From Mesorhizobium_K quangtriensis (GTDB lineage: Bacteria; Pseudomonadota; Alphaproteobacteria; Rhizobiales; Rhizobiaceae): 64,000 nt of DNA. Where the stretch lies: NCBI RefSeq assembly GCF_040081925.1, contig NZ_JBEBMF010000001.1, positions 1,674,001-1,738,000 of the forward strand, given 5' to 3'. Made by a program: the position numbers and the translations under genes. Positions 54,359 to 63,962 of the stretch are shown piece after piece. Numbering within the stretch: position 1 is the first letter of the stretch; each line of letters begins with the position of its first letter. The notes under the pieces were generated by a model, which searched no databases, was not told where the DNA came from, and saw only the letters and a program-made list of their open reading frames with translations.

Positions 54359-56182
54359 TCAGACGAAACCGAACACGCTGGCGCCTTGGTCGGCGCGGCC
54401 CGCAAGCTCGCGGAAGCCGGCGAACAGCTCGCGGCCGAAACCGTGTCCGTTGGCCGACAGATCCGGCGAACGGATCGGTCTCGCCGCCAGTTCTTCGTCG
54501 GGCACCAGCACTTCCAGCGCGCCGGTTTCGGCATCGAGACGCAGCATGTCGCCGTCATGCAGCCGGCCGATCGGACCGCCTTCCAGCGCCTCCGGAGTCA
54601 CGTGGATGGCGGCCGGAACCTTACCGGAAGCCCCCGACATGCGCCCGTCGGTCACCAGCGCGACCTTGTGGCCGCGATCCTGCAGCACGCCGAGAACCGT
54701 GGTCAGCCGGTGCAGTTCCGGCATGCCGTTGGCCTTCGGTCCCTGAAAGCGGATCACGGCGATGAAGTCGCGGTCGAGTTCGCCGGCCTTGAACGCGGCG
54801 GTCAGCGCCTCCTGGCTGTCCAGCACGACGGCGGGAGCCTCGATGACGCGCCGATCGGGTTTCACGGCGGAGGTCTTGATGATGGCGTGGCCGATATTGC
54901 CCGACAGCACCTTCAGCCCGCCCGTCGGCTGGAACGCCTTGGCGACAGGAGCCAGAACCTTCTCGTCGCCGCTGACCTTCGGGGCGGGTTCGCGCACCAC
55001 GCTGCCGTCCACGCCCAGCCTCGCCTCGACCGTGTAGGGGCGCAAGCCTTCGCCCCAGACCGTCTGGACGTCCTCATGCAGCAGGCCGGCGTCGAGCAGT
55101 TCGCGGATGAGGAAGCCCATGCCGCCCGCCGCATTGAAATGGTTCACATCCGCAAGCCCGTTCGGATAGACGCGCGCCAGAAGCGGCACCGCCTCAGACA
55201 GGTCGGAGATGTCCTGCCATGTGATCGAGATGCCCGCCGCGTGCGCCATGGCGATGAGGTGGATCGTGTGGTTGGTCGAGCCGCCAGTCGCATGCAGCCC
55301 GACGATGCCGTTCACGACGGAACGTTCGTCGATCATCTTGCCGACCGGCGTGTAGGCGTTTCCGAGCTGCGTGATTGCCAGCGCCCGTTTGGCCGCCTCC
55401 TTCGTCAGCGCGTCGCGCAGCGGCGTGCCGGGATTGATGAAGGATGCGCCGGGCGTGTGCAGCCCCATGATCTCCATCAGCATCTGGTTGGAGTTGGCTG
55501 TGCCGTAAAAGGTGCAGGTGCCCGGCCCGTGATAGGATTTCGACTCGGCTTCCAGCAGTTCGGCGCGGCCGACCTTGCCCTCCGCATAGAGCTGGCGCAC
55601 CTTCGACTTCTGGTCGTTCGGGATGCCCGACGTCATAGGCCCGGCAGGCACGAACACCGCCGGAAGGTGGCCGAAGGAGAGCGCTCCAATGACCAGCCCG
55701 GGTACGATCTTGTCGCAGACGCCGAGGTAAACCGCCGCATCGAACATATTGTGCGAAAGCCCGATCGCGGTCGCCATGGCGATCACGTCGCGCGAGAACA
55801 GCGACAGTTCCATGCCGGGCTGGCCCTGTGTGACGCCGTCGCACATGGCGGGCACGGCGCCGGCCACCTGCGCAATGCCGCCGGCCTCCCGCGCCGCTTC
55901 CTTGATCAGGTTGGGGTAGGTCTCGAACGGCTGATGCGCCGACAGCATGTCGTTGTAGGAAGTGATGATGCCGAGGTTGGGCACCCGGTCGCCGGCGAGC
56001 GCGACCTTTTCCGACGGGCTGCAGACGGCAAAGCCGTGCGCGAGGTTGCCGCAGGAGAGTGTCGCCCGGTTAGCGGTGGTACTCGCTGCTCTTCCGACAC
56101 GATCGAGATAAAGTTCCCGGACGGGCCTTGAGCGTTCGCGGATTCGTGCCGTTATCGCCTCAATGTCATTCCTGGCGGTCAT
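54359..56182 (-). CDS. edd: Phosphogluconate dehydratase
   Basis: The 607-residue IlvD/Edd-family enzyme converts 6-phosphogluconate to KDPG in the Entner-Doudoroff pathway. Iron-sulfur cluster Cys residues lie in VPAMCDGVTQGQPGMELSLF, YLGVCDKIVPGL and GPGTCTFYGTANSNQMLMEI. Other blocks are GLHATGGSTNHTIHLIAMAH and TDGRMSGASGKVPAAIHV. It is the third gene of zwf-pgl-edd; the dedicated aldolase eda is not in the window. Confidence 0.97.
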   Translation of the reverse strand: MTARNDIEAITARIRERSRPVRELYLDRVGRAASTTANRATLSCGNLAHGFAVCSPSEKVALAGDRVPNLGIITSYNDMLSAHQPFETYPNLIKEAAREAGGIAQVAGAVPAMCDGVTQGQPGMELSLFSRDVIAMATAIGLSHNMFDAAVYLGVCDKIVPGLVIGALSFGHLPAVFVPAGPMTSGIPNDQKSKVRQLYAEGKVGRAELLEAESKSYHGPGTCTFYGTANSNQMLMEIMGLHTPGASFINPGTPLRDALTKEAAKRALAITQLGNAYTPVGKMIDERSVVNGIVGLHATGGSTNHTIHLIAMAHAAGISITWQDISDLSEAVPLLARVYPNGLADVNHFNAAGGMGFLIRELLDAGLLHEDVQTVWGEGLRPYTVEARLGVDGSVVREPAPKVSGDEKVLAPVAKAFQPTGGLKVLSGNIGHAIIKTSAVKPDRRVIEAPAVVLDSQEALTAAFKAGELDRDFIAVIRFQGPKANGMPELHRLTTVLGVLQDRGHKVALVTDGRMSGASGKVPAAIHVTPEALEGGPIGRLHDGDMLRLDAETGALEVLVPDEELAARPIRSPDLSANGHGFGRELFAGFRELAGRADQGASVFGFV

Positions 56183-56241
56183 CGTTCATCCTTCCGGCGC
56201 GCCGCTGGAAAGTGGGAGCCTTTCCACCGGTACGCAAAACG

Positions 56242-56262
56242 GGGGCTTTTGGGGAAAGCCCC
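56242..56262 (-). promoter_or_regulatory. Stem-loop between pgl and edd
   Basis: GGGGCTTT (56242-56249) and AAAGCCCC (56255-56262) form an 8-bp stem with a 5-base loop in the 93-base pgl-edd gap. On the coding (minus) strand it is followed by CCGTTTTGCG, a poor T-tract. It could be a weak terminator, attenuator or RNA-processing site that lowers edd expression relative to zwf-pgl. Confidence 0.4.
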
Positions 56263-56275
56263 GCGCAAAGCAGGC

Positions 56276-56971
56276 CTATTCGGCCCAGAATATTTCCACC
56301 GGCCGCGGCGCAGCGGCGATCGCGGCCCCGATCGGCAGCTTCTCGCCGGCCAGCACACGGTCGAGCACGTCCTTCTTGTCCGGGCCTTCGATGTGCAGCG
56401 CGAGGAAACCCGCCTCCACGATCTTGCCGAGCGTCAGGGTCAGTCTGTGCTCCTGCGCGGTAACGGATTCTACCGGCAGCGCCAGTTCGTCGGCAGGTGC
56501 GGCGAGCAATTCGGCGACATCAGGCGCATCGGGGAAGAAGGAGGCGGTATGGCCATCCGGTCCCATGCCGAGGATTGCGACATCGAGCGGCCAGGGCAGC
56601 TTTGCCAGTTCGGCGCGCGCACGCTTGGCTGCCTCCTCGCCGTCATCGGTACCCTGATAGAGCGGCACGAATGTCGCGGCGGCGGCCGGACCTTGCAACA
56701 GCCTGTCGGCGACCAGCTTGGCGTTGGAGCGCGGCTGGTCCGCCGGCACGAGCCGTTCGTCGATCAGCGTCACGATCACCTTCTTCCAGTCAATCGCAGC
56801 CTTCGACAACTCACCGAACAGCAGTGTCGGCGTCGAGCCGCCGGACACGGCGATCAGCCCAGCCCCTCGTTTGGCGATCGCGTCGGCCAGCTTGCCGGCG
56901 ATCATGTTCGCAAGCGTCTTGGCAAGCTCGGCGCGGCTGGGAAAGGTGTGCAGTTCGTAAGCGAGCGCCAT
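56276..56971 (-). CDS. pgl: 6-phosphogluconolactonase
   Basis: The 231-residue enzyme hydrolyses 6-phosphogluconolactone. It has the NagB/Pgl-fold blocks LIAVSGGSTPTLLFGELSKA, VTLIDERLVPADQPRSNAKL and DVAILGMGPDGHTASFFPDA. It begins 3 bases after the zwf stop, so the two are surely co-transcribed. Confidence 0.97.
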   Translation of the reverse strand: MALAYELHTFPSRAELAKTLANMIAGKLADAIAKRGAGLIAVSGGSTPTLLFGELSKAAIDWKKVIVTLIDERLVPADQPRSNAKLVADRLLQGPAAAATFVPLYQGTDDGEEAAKRARAELAKLPWPLDVAILGMGPDGHTASFFPDAPDVAELLAAPADELALPVESVTAQEHRLTLTLGKIVEAGFLALHIEGPDKKDVLDRVLAGEKLPIGAAIAAAPRPVEIFWAE

Positions 56972-56974
56972 TCG

Positions 56975-58450
56975 TCAGGCGCTCTCGTGCCAGGTGCGGC
57001 CATCACGCTCGATCAGCGCGATCGAACCGGACGGGCCCCACGTGCCGGCCGTGTAACCCTGCGCTTCCTGTCGCGTCTCCGCCCAGGCGTCGAGGATCGG
57101 CCCGACCCACATCCACGCGGCCTCGACCTCGTCACGGCGCATGAACAGCGTCTGGTTGCCGCGGATGACGTCCATGAGCAGGCGCTCGTAGGCATCGGGC
57201 GAGCGGCCTCCGAACGTATCGGAGAAGATCATGTCGAGCGGAAGCTGCCGCAGTCGCATGCCGCCCGGACCCGGGTCCTTGATCATGATGAAGATCTTGA
57301 CGCTTTCATCCGGCTGCAGGCGGATGACAAGCTGATTGGGTATCATGTTGCCGGCGCTCTCGCCGAAGATATTGTAGGGCACCGGCTTGAAATTGATGAC
57401 GATCTCGGAGACGCGCGTCGTCAACCGCTTGCCGGTCCTGATGTAGAAGGGCACGCCCGCCCAGCGCCAGTTGTCGATTTCGGCCTTCAGCGCAACGAAT
57501 GTCTCGGTGGTGCTGTCCGGCTTGCCGAGTTCTTCCAGATAGCCCTTGACCGGTCCACCGGCCGAGGCACCGGCGCGGTACTGGCCGCGCACGGTCTTCT
57601 TGGGCGCTTCCTGTCCGTTGATGCGCTTCAGCGAACGCAGCACCTTCAGCTTCTCGTCGCGCACCGCGTTGGCTTCCACCGCTGATGACGGCGGCTCCAT
57701 CGCGACGAGGCAGACGAGCTGCAGGATGTGGTTCTGCACCATGTCGCGCAAAGCGCCGGCGGTATCGTAATAGGTGACGCGATCCTCCAGCCCGACGGTC
57801 TCGGCAACCGTGATCTGCACGTGGTCGATATGGGCCGAATTCCACACCGGCTCGAAAAGCGCGTTGGCGAAGCGAACCGCCATCAGGTTCTGCACCGTCT
57901 CCTTGCCCAGATAGTGGTCGATGCGGAAAATCTGGTGCTCGCCGAAAACACTGCCGATCTGGTCGTTGAGCTGCTTGGCGGAAGCAAGATCGCGCCCGAT
58001 CGGCTTTTCGACCACGATGCGCGAATTCTCGGTGATGACGTCATGCTTCTTCAGCTGCGAAGCGATGCTTCCGAAGAGAGCCGGCGTTACCGCGAGATAG
58101 AAGGCGCGGATCGCGTCGCTCTTGCCGATCGCCTTCTTCAGGTCATCGAAGCCGGCTCCGCTCGTCGCGTCAGCCGCGACATAGCTCAGCCGCTTGATGA
58201 ACTTGTCGACCTCGGCCTTGTCCAGATATTCCTTGGCGACGTGCTCGGTCAGCGCCTTGCGGGCAAACTCCTGGAACTCCTTGTCGGTCAATTTCGAACG
58301 CGACGTGCCGATGATGCGCGTCGGCTCGGAGAACTGGTGGTCGCGCTGGCGATGGTAAAGCGCGGGCAGCAGCTTGCGCTCGGAAAGGTCGCCCGTGCCT
58401 CCGAAGATGATGAGGTCGAAAGGATCGACTGGAATGATCTGGCTGGTCAT
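56975..58450 (-). CDS. zwf: Glucose-6-phosphate 1-dehydrogenase
   Basis: The 491-residue enzyme oxidises glucose-6-phosphate with NADP+. It has the nucleotide-binding LIIFGGTGDLSERKLLPALY, the active-site signature FRIDHYLGKETVQNL and VPFYIRTGKRLTTRV. ATG 58450 (MTSQIIPVDP) is preferred over an upstream in-frame start. It heads the Entner-Doudoroff operon. Confidence 0.98.
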   Translation of the reverse strand: MTSQIIPVDPFDLIIFGGTGDLSERKLLPALYHRQRDHQFSEPTRIIGTSRSKLTDKEFQEFARKALTEHVAKEYLDKAEVDKFIKRLSYVAADATSGAGFDDLKKAIGKSDAIRAFYLAVTPALFGSIASQLKKHDVITENSRIVVEKPIGRDLASAKQLNDQIGSVFGEHQIFRIDHYLGKETVQNLMAVRFANALFEPVWNSAHIDHVQITVAETVGLEDRVTYYDTAGALRDMVQNHILQLVCLVAMEPPSSAVEANAVRDEKLKVLRSLKRINGQEAPKKTVRGQYRAGASAGGPVKGYLEELGKPDSTTETFVALKAEIDNWRWAGVPFYIRTGKRLTTRVSEIVINFKPVPYNIFGESAGNMIPNQLVIRLQPDESVKIFIMIKDPGPGGMRLRQLPLDMIFSDTFGGRSPDAYERLLMDVIRGNQTLFMRRDEVEAAWMWVGPILDAWAETRQEAQGYTAGTWGPSGSIALIERDGRTWHESA

Positions 58451-58702
58451 AGGGGGTCCACTCCGCACCGCAGTGCAACATATATTCTAATCGATTTAAT
58501 CTTGCTAGTGGCAACGCGATGCCAAGGTGCCGCAGGCAAGGGCCAGCGGCCGGCTCGGCTCGAATTGCAGTGGCACCATAGTGCGTCCCTGTGACAGAAT
58601 TCAAAGGGAGAATCGGCCGCGGGTGCATATCTTTCGAGCAGAAGTGCCCAAAGGCGTGTCTTTGCGCAGACTCTAGGCCGGCGCCTGCGGTGGAGGCAAG
58701 GA

Positions 58703-59101
58703 ATGAACAGGAACGCCCTTTTGATCGCGATTCTCGCTACCTGTGCGATGGCTACGGCCGGCGCGGCGGCTGAGGTGACCGTCATCGACGGCGATACCAT
58801 CGTCTATGACGGTCGACAGGCGGAAATCTGGGGTACCATCGCTCCATCGCGAACCGAAATCTGCACAACCTCGACGAACGAGAAATGGCCATGCGGCGAG
58901 CGCGCCTACGAGCAGCTTTCCGAACTGGCGCGGGATGAGACCTTTCGCTGCGAGGAAAAGGAAGAGCGCTTTCTCCTGTGCCGCGCAGGCGGGCTGGATG
59001 TGGGCCTGCTGATGGTGAAGGAAGGGCTGGTCCGCGCCCGACAGGATTATCACGACGTCGAAGCGCGGGCGCGTGAGGCGAAGGTCGGGCTCTGGCAGTA
59101 A
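58703..59101 (+). CDS. Secreted thermonuclease-fold (SNase-like) protein
   Basis: The 132-residue protein has a signal peptide (MNRNALLIAILATCAMATAG). A minimal SNase-like fold shows EVTVIDGDTIVYDGRQAEIW, CGERAYEQLSELA and LVRARQDYHDVEARAREAKV. Position IAPSRTEIC stands where nucleases have GIDAPE, and the catalytic Arg/Glu set is not obvious, so nuclease activity is doubtful. Confidence 0.75.
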   Translation: MNRNALLIAILATCAMATAGAAAEVTVIDGDTIVYDGRQAEIWGTIAPSRTEICTTSTNEKWPCGERAYEQLSELARDETFRCEEKEERFLLCRAGGLDVGLLMVKEGLVRARQDYHDVEARAREAKVGLWQ

Positions 59102-59108
59102 GGAGCGG

Positions 59109-60107
59109 TCAGACGCTTGTCGCGCCGATGATCTCGCCCAGCAGCGCGTGCAGGTCGTCGCGGTGGCCGCTTTGCGCCGAGGGATCGTCGGGGATCGAGG
59201 TCATGGCGACCGTCAGGCCCAGCGCCGGTACGATGTAAAGCATCTGGCCTCCGAAGCCCCATGCATAGACGACTTGCTTACCGGCGATCTGGCGGATGAA
59301 CCAGCCATAGCCGTAGCCGTCGCCGGAATAGATGGAATGGGTGCGGACCGTCCAGGATTCGCTTACCCAGTTTTCCGAAACGACCTGCTCGCCCGCGCGG
59401 TTCCGCCCGCCGTTGCGGTAGAGTTCGCCGAAGGCCAGCAGCGAGCGTGTCGACATCGCCATCTGGTTGCCGCCGACATAGATGCCCTGAGGGTCGCGGT
59501 CCCATGCGCCGATGGAAAAGCCCTCGACCGGGCCGAGCCATTCGCGCGCCAGTTCGCGCGTCGACTTGCCGCCGGCCTTGGTCAGGATAGCCGACAGCAG
59601 ATGCGTGGAGCCGGTGGAATAGAGCATCGGCCCGCCCGGTTCGCCGTCGAAGGGTTCGGCAAGGGCCGCCCGCACCCAGTTGCTGCTCGACACCCAGCGC
59701 CCATAGTTCGGCCCGGAGGTCCGACCGAGCCCAGCCTGCATGGAGAGCAAATTGCCGATCGTCACGTCGTTGATACGCGGATCGGGATTGTCGGGCAGGT
59801 CACGCGCGAGGATAGGAGCGATCTTCTGGTCGACGCCCTCCAGCACTTGCCTGTCGATGGCGATGCCAACCAGTGCGGAGATGACGGATTTCGATGCTGA
59901 TTTGATGTTGGTCGGCGCATCAGGCGAGCCGCCATGATATCCACGCGCGGCGATCTCCCTGCCGTCAAGCGCGACCACGACGTTGAGCAGCGGGCCGAGG
60001 TCTTTTGCGCGGTCGAGTACGAGCGACAGGGACTGACTGACCTGTGGCCGTGCAAAGCGGGTCGAGGCGAGGAGCAAAGGAAGTGCGAGAACGGCGCGTC
60101 TGTTCAT
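59109..60107 (-). CDS. Serine hydrolase, beta-lactamase/class C-like
   Basis: The 332-residue protein has a probable signal peptide (MNRRAVLALPLLLASTRFAR). The SxxK nucleophile is in NIKSASKSVISALVGIAIDR, and a YSTGSTHLLSAILTKAGGKS block follows. Members include esterases, D-aminopeptidases and penicillin-binding proteins; true beta-lactamase activity is not implied. ATG 60107 starts at the export signal. Confidence 0.85.
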   Translation of the reverse strand: MNRRAVLALPLLLASTRFARPQVSQSLSLVLDRAKDLGPLLNVVVALDGREIAARGYHGGSPDAPTNIKSASKSVISALVGIAIDRQVLEGVDQKIAPILARDLPDNPDPRINDVTIGNLLSMQAGLGRTSGPNYGRWVSSSNWVRAALAEPFDGEPGGPMLYSTGSTHLLSAILTKAGGKSTRELAREWLGPVEGFSIGAWDRDPQGIYVGGNQMAMSTRSLLAFGELYRNGGRNRAGEQVVSENWVSESWTVRTHSIYSGDGYGYGWFIRQIAGKQVVYAWGFGGQMLYIVPALGLTVAMTSIPDDPSAQSGHRDDLHALLGEIIGATSV

Positions 60108-60264
60108 TGGCCCGTAAATAGCCCCGCCTTTTAGACAATACAGAGGATATGCCATAGTCTCACGCGGTTGTGAGCAGATGCAACCAGATCGCCGATCGCC
60201 GGTTACCTGCACAGGCTGGCGAGCGCCGCGCCGATCGAGGACGCTTATCGCGAAAGGAAATCAG

Positions 60265-60786
60265 ATGGCCGTCAACAGGAAGCAGCAGGAACGCGCACTC
60301 GACAAGGGCGAGATGGAGATGGTCGCAAAGTCCCGTCATCCGGAACTTCAGCAACTAGACGACAAGGAACTGGCCTCGCTGCTGAAGCTCTTGCGCGAAC
60401 GTCGCGACAGGGCGCAGACCGAAACGAAACGCCGCAAGCGCGAAATGCGCGGCAAGGTCGATCCGAAGGGTGCTGCCGCATCGAAATCCGCCGAAGGCAA
60501 CAAGACGAAACTCGAGGTGCTGAGCACCGCCGTGCGCAGGCTCAATGCAGAGCGTACACGCCGCGAGCGCATGGCCTCGCAGGTGGAACTGTCGCGCGCG
60601 GCGTTGAAGCTGAAGCAGAAGGCCGAAAGCGGGCACGAGGCTCCGGCCAACACCCGCCATGCGCATCAGGGCATGCGAAAGATCGCATCCCAGCGCCGCG
60701 AAAATCTCGTCCGGCCGATGGAGCTTGGCCGCCTGCGCAAGGCCGGAGCCGTCGCGCAGGCGAAGAGGGATAATGCGAACGGCTAG
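60265..60786 (+). CDS. Basic coiled-coil hypothetical protein
   Basis: The 173-residue protein is very rich in Lys, Arg, Glu and Ala (ELASLLKLLRERRDRAQTET, RTRRERMASQVELSRAALKL) and is probably helical throughout. ATG 60265 has AAAGGAAA upstream. No domain is recognised. Its stop shares a CTAG with the stop of the convergent oxidoreductase gene, so the reading frames overlap by 4 bases. Confidence 0.72.
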   Translation: MAVNRKQQERALDKGEMEMVAKSRHPELQQLDDKELASLLKLLRERRDRAQTETKRRKREMRGKVDPKGAAASKSAEGNKTKLEVLSTAVRRLNAERTRRERMASQVELSRAALKLKQKAESGHEAPANTRHAHQGMRKIASQRRENLVRPMELGRLRKAGAVAQAKRDNANG

Positions 60787-62075
60787 AACCGGTCGCGCAG
60801 CGCGTACCAGTTGAGGGCGAGGAACAGCAGCGGTGCGCGGAAGGTGCGGCCGCCGGGGAAGGGCGGTATCTTCAGCTCCTCGAAGAGCTTGAGGCGGTCG
60901 CGGTTGCCCGCGACTGACTCGGCATAAAGCTTACCCATAAAGTTGGAGAGCATGACGCCATGGCCGGAATAGCCGCCGGCGGAAATGACACCCGGCATCA
61001 CCTCTTTCACGAAGGGCTTGCGCGGCATGGTGATGCCGACATAACCGCCCCATGCGTGAGTGATCTCGACGTCCTTCAGTTGCGGATAGATTTCGACGAT
61101 CTGCTTGCGGATATGGATGTGGATATCCTGTGGATCGCCGGGCGCGTAGATCTCGCGGCCGCCGAACAGAAGTTCGCCGGTTTTCGCGCGCCGGAAGTAG
61201 CGCACGACGAAGCGTGAGTCCGACACGGATTCGCCGGCCGGCAGCACCGGGCTGTCGTCGCCCAGCGGTACGGTCGCGCCGATGAAGGAACCGATCGGCA
61301 TGACATGCGAGGCCGTCTGTGGCTCAATGTCGCCGCCATAGGAGTTCACCGCGATCAGGCATTTCTTTGCCGTGATCGTGCCGGTCGGCGTGGTCACCAC
61401 GACCTTGCCGCCATTGGTGTTGATGCTGGTCGCTTTCGTGTTCTCGTGCAGCTTCGCCCCGCTTTCGGCAGCCACGCGCGCGGTCCCAATCACCAGCTTC
61501 AGCGGATGGATATGGCCGGTGCCTGTATCACGCACGCCGCCGCAATAATGGTCCGAGCCCATGCGCTCATGCGTCTCGGAGGCGTCCATGTAGGCAATAT
61601 GCGGATAGTTGAACCGCGTGTTCATCGCCTCAGCGTGCTCGAGATATTCGGGCAGCAGGCGTTCCTTGTGGCAGACGTTGAGGTGGCCGGGACGGAAGTC
61701 GATCTCTATTCCGTTGGTTTCGGCGAATTCGAGCAGATGCGCCTTGGCCTCTTCGGCCACGTCGAACAGCGCCTTGGCGCGCGTGAAGCCCAGTTCCTTC
61801 TCGATCTCTTCGGCACCGGCGCGCTGGCCCGTGCCGAGCTGTCCGCCATTGCGGCCCGATGCGCCGTCGCCGATGCGGTTGCCCTCGACCAGCACCACAT
61901 TCGTACCGGATTTCGCCAGATGCGTCGCGGCCGAAAGCCCGGTGAAGCCGCCACCGACGATGACCACATCAGTCGTCACGTCGCCGTCGAGCGGCGCATA
62001 GTCGGGTCGAGGCCCGGCGGTATGTTCGTACCAGGAGTAGCCGGGCGAGATAGGGGACTGGTATTTCATGGTCAC
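60783..62075 (-). CDS. puuB: FAD-dependent gamma-glutamylputrescine oxidase-like enzyme
   Basis: The 430-residue DAO-fold flavoenzyme has the FAD motif DVVIVGGGFTGLSAATHLAK, RIGDGASGRNGGQLGTGQRA and a C-terminal GVISAGGYSGHGVMLSNFMG. It is paired with a PuuA-like glutamine synthetase, so oxidation of gamma-Glu-putrescine is the likely reaction. Related sarcosine-type substrates are possible. Its start overlaps the puuA-like stop by 4 bases. Confidence 0.87.
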   Translation of the reverse strand: MTMKYQSPISPGYSWYEHTAGPRPDYAPLDGDVTTDVVIVGGGFTGLSAATHLAKSGTNVVLVEGNRIGDGASGRNGGQLGTGQRAGAEEIEKELGFTRAKALFDVAEEAKAHLLEFAETNGIEIDFRPGHLNVCHKERLLPEYLEHAEAMNTRFNYPHIAYMDASETHERMGSDHYCGGVRDTGTGHIHPLKLVIGTARVAAESGAKLHENTKATSINTNGGKVVVTTPTGTITAKKCLIAVNSYGGDIEPQTASHVMPIGSFIGATVPLGDDSPVLPAGESVSDSRFVVRYFRRAKTGELLFGGREIYAPGDPQDIHIHIRKQIVEIYPQLKDVEITHAWGGYVGITMPRKPFVKEVMPGVISAGGYSGHGVMLSNFMGKLYAESVAGNRDRLKLFEELKIPPFPGGRTFRAPLLFLALNWYALRDRF

Positions 62076-63508
62076 ACGTTCAAAAGCAGATATTCACGTT
62101 CCCACGGCGAGATCACTTCCATGAAGGTCTCGAATTCCGCACGCTTGATTGCGGCATAGGTGGAGACGAAGGAAGCGCCAAGCACTTCGCGCAGGTCGTC
62201 GTCGGCCTCGAACAGGTCGACGGCTTCCAGCAAACCACGCGGCAGGTCGATTTCATCCTCATTGGCAGTGGTGAGGATCGGCGCGTCCGGCTTGATTTTC
62301 TTGTTGAGGCCGATCAGCCCGCAGGCGAGCGAGGCGGCAAGCGCCAGATACGGGTTGGCGTCGGAGGACGGGATGCGGTTTTCAACGCGCCGCGCCGCCG
62401 GGTCGGAGCGCGGGACACGGAACGCCGTGGTGCGGTTGTCGTAGCCCCATTTGTTGTTGACCGGGGCAGACGCCGCCTGCGTCAGTCGTCGGTAGGAATT
62501 CACATAGGGCGCGAACATCACCAGCGCATTCGGCACATGCTTCTGCATGCCGCCGATGAAATGCAGAAACTCGGCGGACTCGCTGCCGTCCTCGTTGGTG
62601 AAGAGGTTTCGGCCCGTCTTCGTATGGATGAGCGACTGGTGGATGTGCATCGCCGAGCCCGGCTGCCCCTGCATCGGCTTGGCCATGAAGGTGGCATAGG
62701 TCTCGTGCTTCAGCGCCGCCTCGCGGATGGTGCGCTTGAACAGGAATACCTGGTCGGCGAGTTCCACCGGATGGCCGTGGCGCAGGTTGATCTCGAGCTG
62801 GCCGGCGCCCTCCTCGTGGATCAGCGTGTCGATCTCCAGCCCCTGCGCCTCGGAGAAATGGTAGATGTCGTCGATCAACTCGTCGAACTCGTTGACGCCC
62901 GCGATCGAATAGCCCGCGCCGCCGCCGATGGGACGGCCCGAGCGGCCGACGGGCGGCGTCAGCGGATAGTCGGGATCGGGGTTCTTGCGCACCAGATAGA
63001 ACTCGATCTCGGGCGCGACGACCGGCTTCAGACCCTTGTCGGCATAGGCGGCCAGAACCTTCTTCAGCAGGTTGCGCGGGGTGAACTCCACGGCGCGCCC
63101 GTCCTGATGAACGAGGTCGCAGATGACCTGCGCGGTCGGGTCGGATTCCCACGGCACTTCGGACAATGTGCCGAGGTCCGGCATGAGTTTCAGGTCGCCG
63201 TCGTCCTCGGGATAGGAGAAGCCGTTGCCGTCCTCGGGATAACCGCCCGAGATCGTCGTCATGAAGACGGCGGACGGCAGCGCCAGCGAGGTGTTGGAAG
63301 TGAATTTCTTCGACGGCATCATCTTGCCGCGCGCGATGCCGGCCTGGTCGGGCGTGATGCACTCGATGTCCTCGATGCCGCGCCATTCGAGCCAGGCGCC
63401 GGCTTCCTTCCAGTTCTTCACGCCGCGATGGTTCTTCACAAACGCAGGCGCACGCGCGCGGCCCCCGCGGTTCGACGGACGGGCTTCCTTCTTGTCAGAC
63501 GGCATCAA
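62072..63508 (-). CDS. puuA: Glutamine synthetase family protein, likely gamma-glutamylputrescine synthetase
   Basis: The 478-residue GS-fold ligase has metal/ATP blocks VVAPEIEFYLV, HEEGAGQLEINLRHGHPVEL, GSAMHIHQSLIHTKTGRNLF and NNKWGYDNRTTAFRVPRSDP, and VENRIPSSDANPYLALAASL. The adenylylation Tyr region of GlnA is absent. Coupling to a PuuB-like oxidase points to putrescine catabolism by glutamylation. The rest of the Puu pathway is outside the window. Confidence 0.88.
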   Translation of the reverse strand: MMPSDKKEARPSNRGGRARAPAFVKNHRGVKNWKEAGAWLEWRGIEDIECITPDQAGIARGKMMPSKKFTSNTSLALPSAVFMTTISGGYPEDGNGFSYPEDDGDLKLMPDLGTLSEVPWESDPTAQVICDLVHQDGRAVEFTPRNLLKKVLAAYADKGLKPVVAPEIEFYLVRKNPDPDYPLTPPVGRSGRPIGGGAGYSIAGVNEFDELIDDIYHFSEAQGLEIDTLIHEEGAGQLEINLRHGHPVELADQVFLFKRTIREAALKHETYATFMAKPMQGQPGSAMHIHQSLIHTKTGRNLFTNEDGSESAEFLHFIGGMQKHVPNALVMFAPYVNSYRRLTQAASAPVNNKWGYDNRTTAFRVPRSDPAARRVENRIPSSDANPYLALAASLACGLIGLNKKIKPDAPILTTANEDEIDLPRGLLEAVDLFEADDDLREVLGASFVSTYAAIKRAEFETFMEVISPWEREYLLLNV

Positions 63509-63581
63509 TCACCGATTGGATGTTGCAGATTTCCGACTATAGCCGGGCCGCGTCGTGAAAGGGAAGGGGGCGGGCGCGCAC

Positions 63582-63962
63582 CTATATCCAGCGCCGGTTT
63601 GGCGTCACCGCTGCGATTGCGACTGTGTCGTCGTTTCCTTGGTCGATCTTTATGATGTGCCGAGGCTGAAAGGGCAGTTCTATTCCTCGCCAAAAGAAGT
63701 CATTTTCCTCAATGCAGGTCGGCTCGTTATCCAATATGCCCAGATAACCGCCATCAATTCTCTCGCGCACGATCACCCACATGCGCTCCACCTCGGTATC
63801 GTCCTCCACCTGAATCGCGAAGATAAGCTTGGCCAAGTCGCCGGGCTGAAGTTTCTCGCGTTCTGATAGGCTCGGTATCCAGAAACTCAGTGGCGCGGCT
63901 CGGTGGTATTCCTCACCGTCTTCCAGATGCCAGCCGTCTGTCTCCATACTGGGCTGGCGCAT
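63582..63962 (-). CDS. DUF2314-like hypothetical protein
   Basis: The 126-residue soluble protein has a region KLIFAIQVEDDTEVERMWVI followed by GGYLGILDNEPTCI and PRHIIKID. This resembles the DUF2314 layout (a surface-exposed WV strand, an NEP turn and a closing strand). Two starts are possible, ATG 63962 or ATG 63947; neither has a good ribosome site. Function is unknown. Confidence 0.6.
   Translation of the reverse strand: MRQPSMETDGWHLEDGEEYHRAAPLSFWIPSLSEREKLQPGDLAKLIFAIQVEDDTEVERMWVIVRERIDGGYLGILDNEPTCIEENDFFWRGIELPFQPRHIIKIDQGNDDTVAIAAVTPNRRWI

Noticed and set aside
59109..60107. Antibiotic-resistance beta-lactamase
   Set aside because: SxxK is present but the remaining class C motifs are those of general esterase/peptidase-type serine hydrolases, so resistance is not supported.
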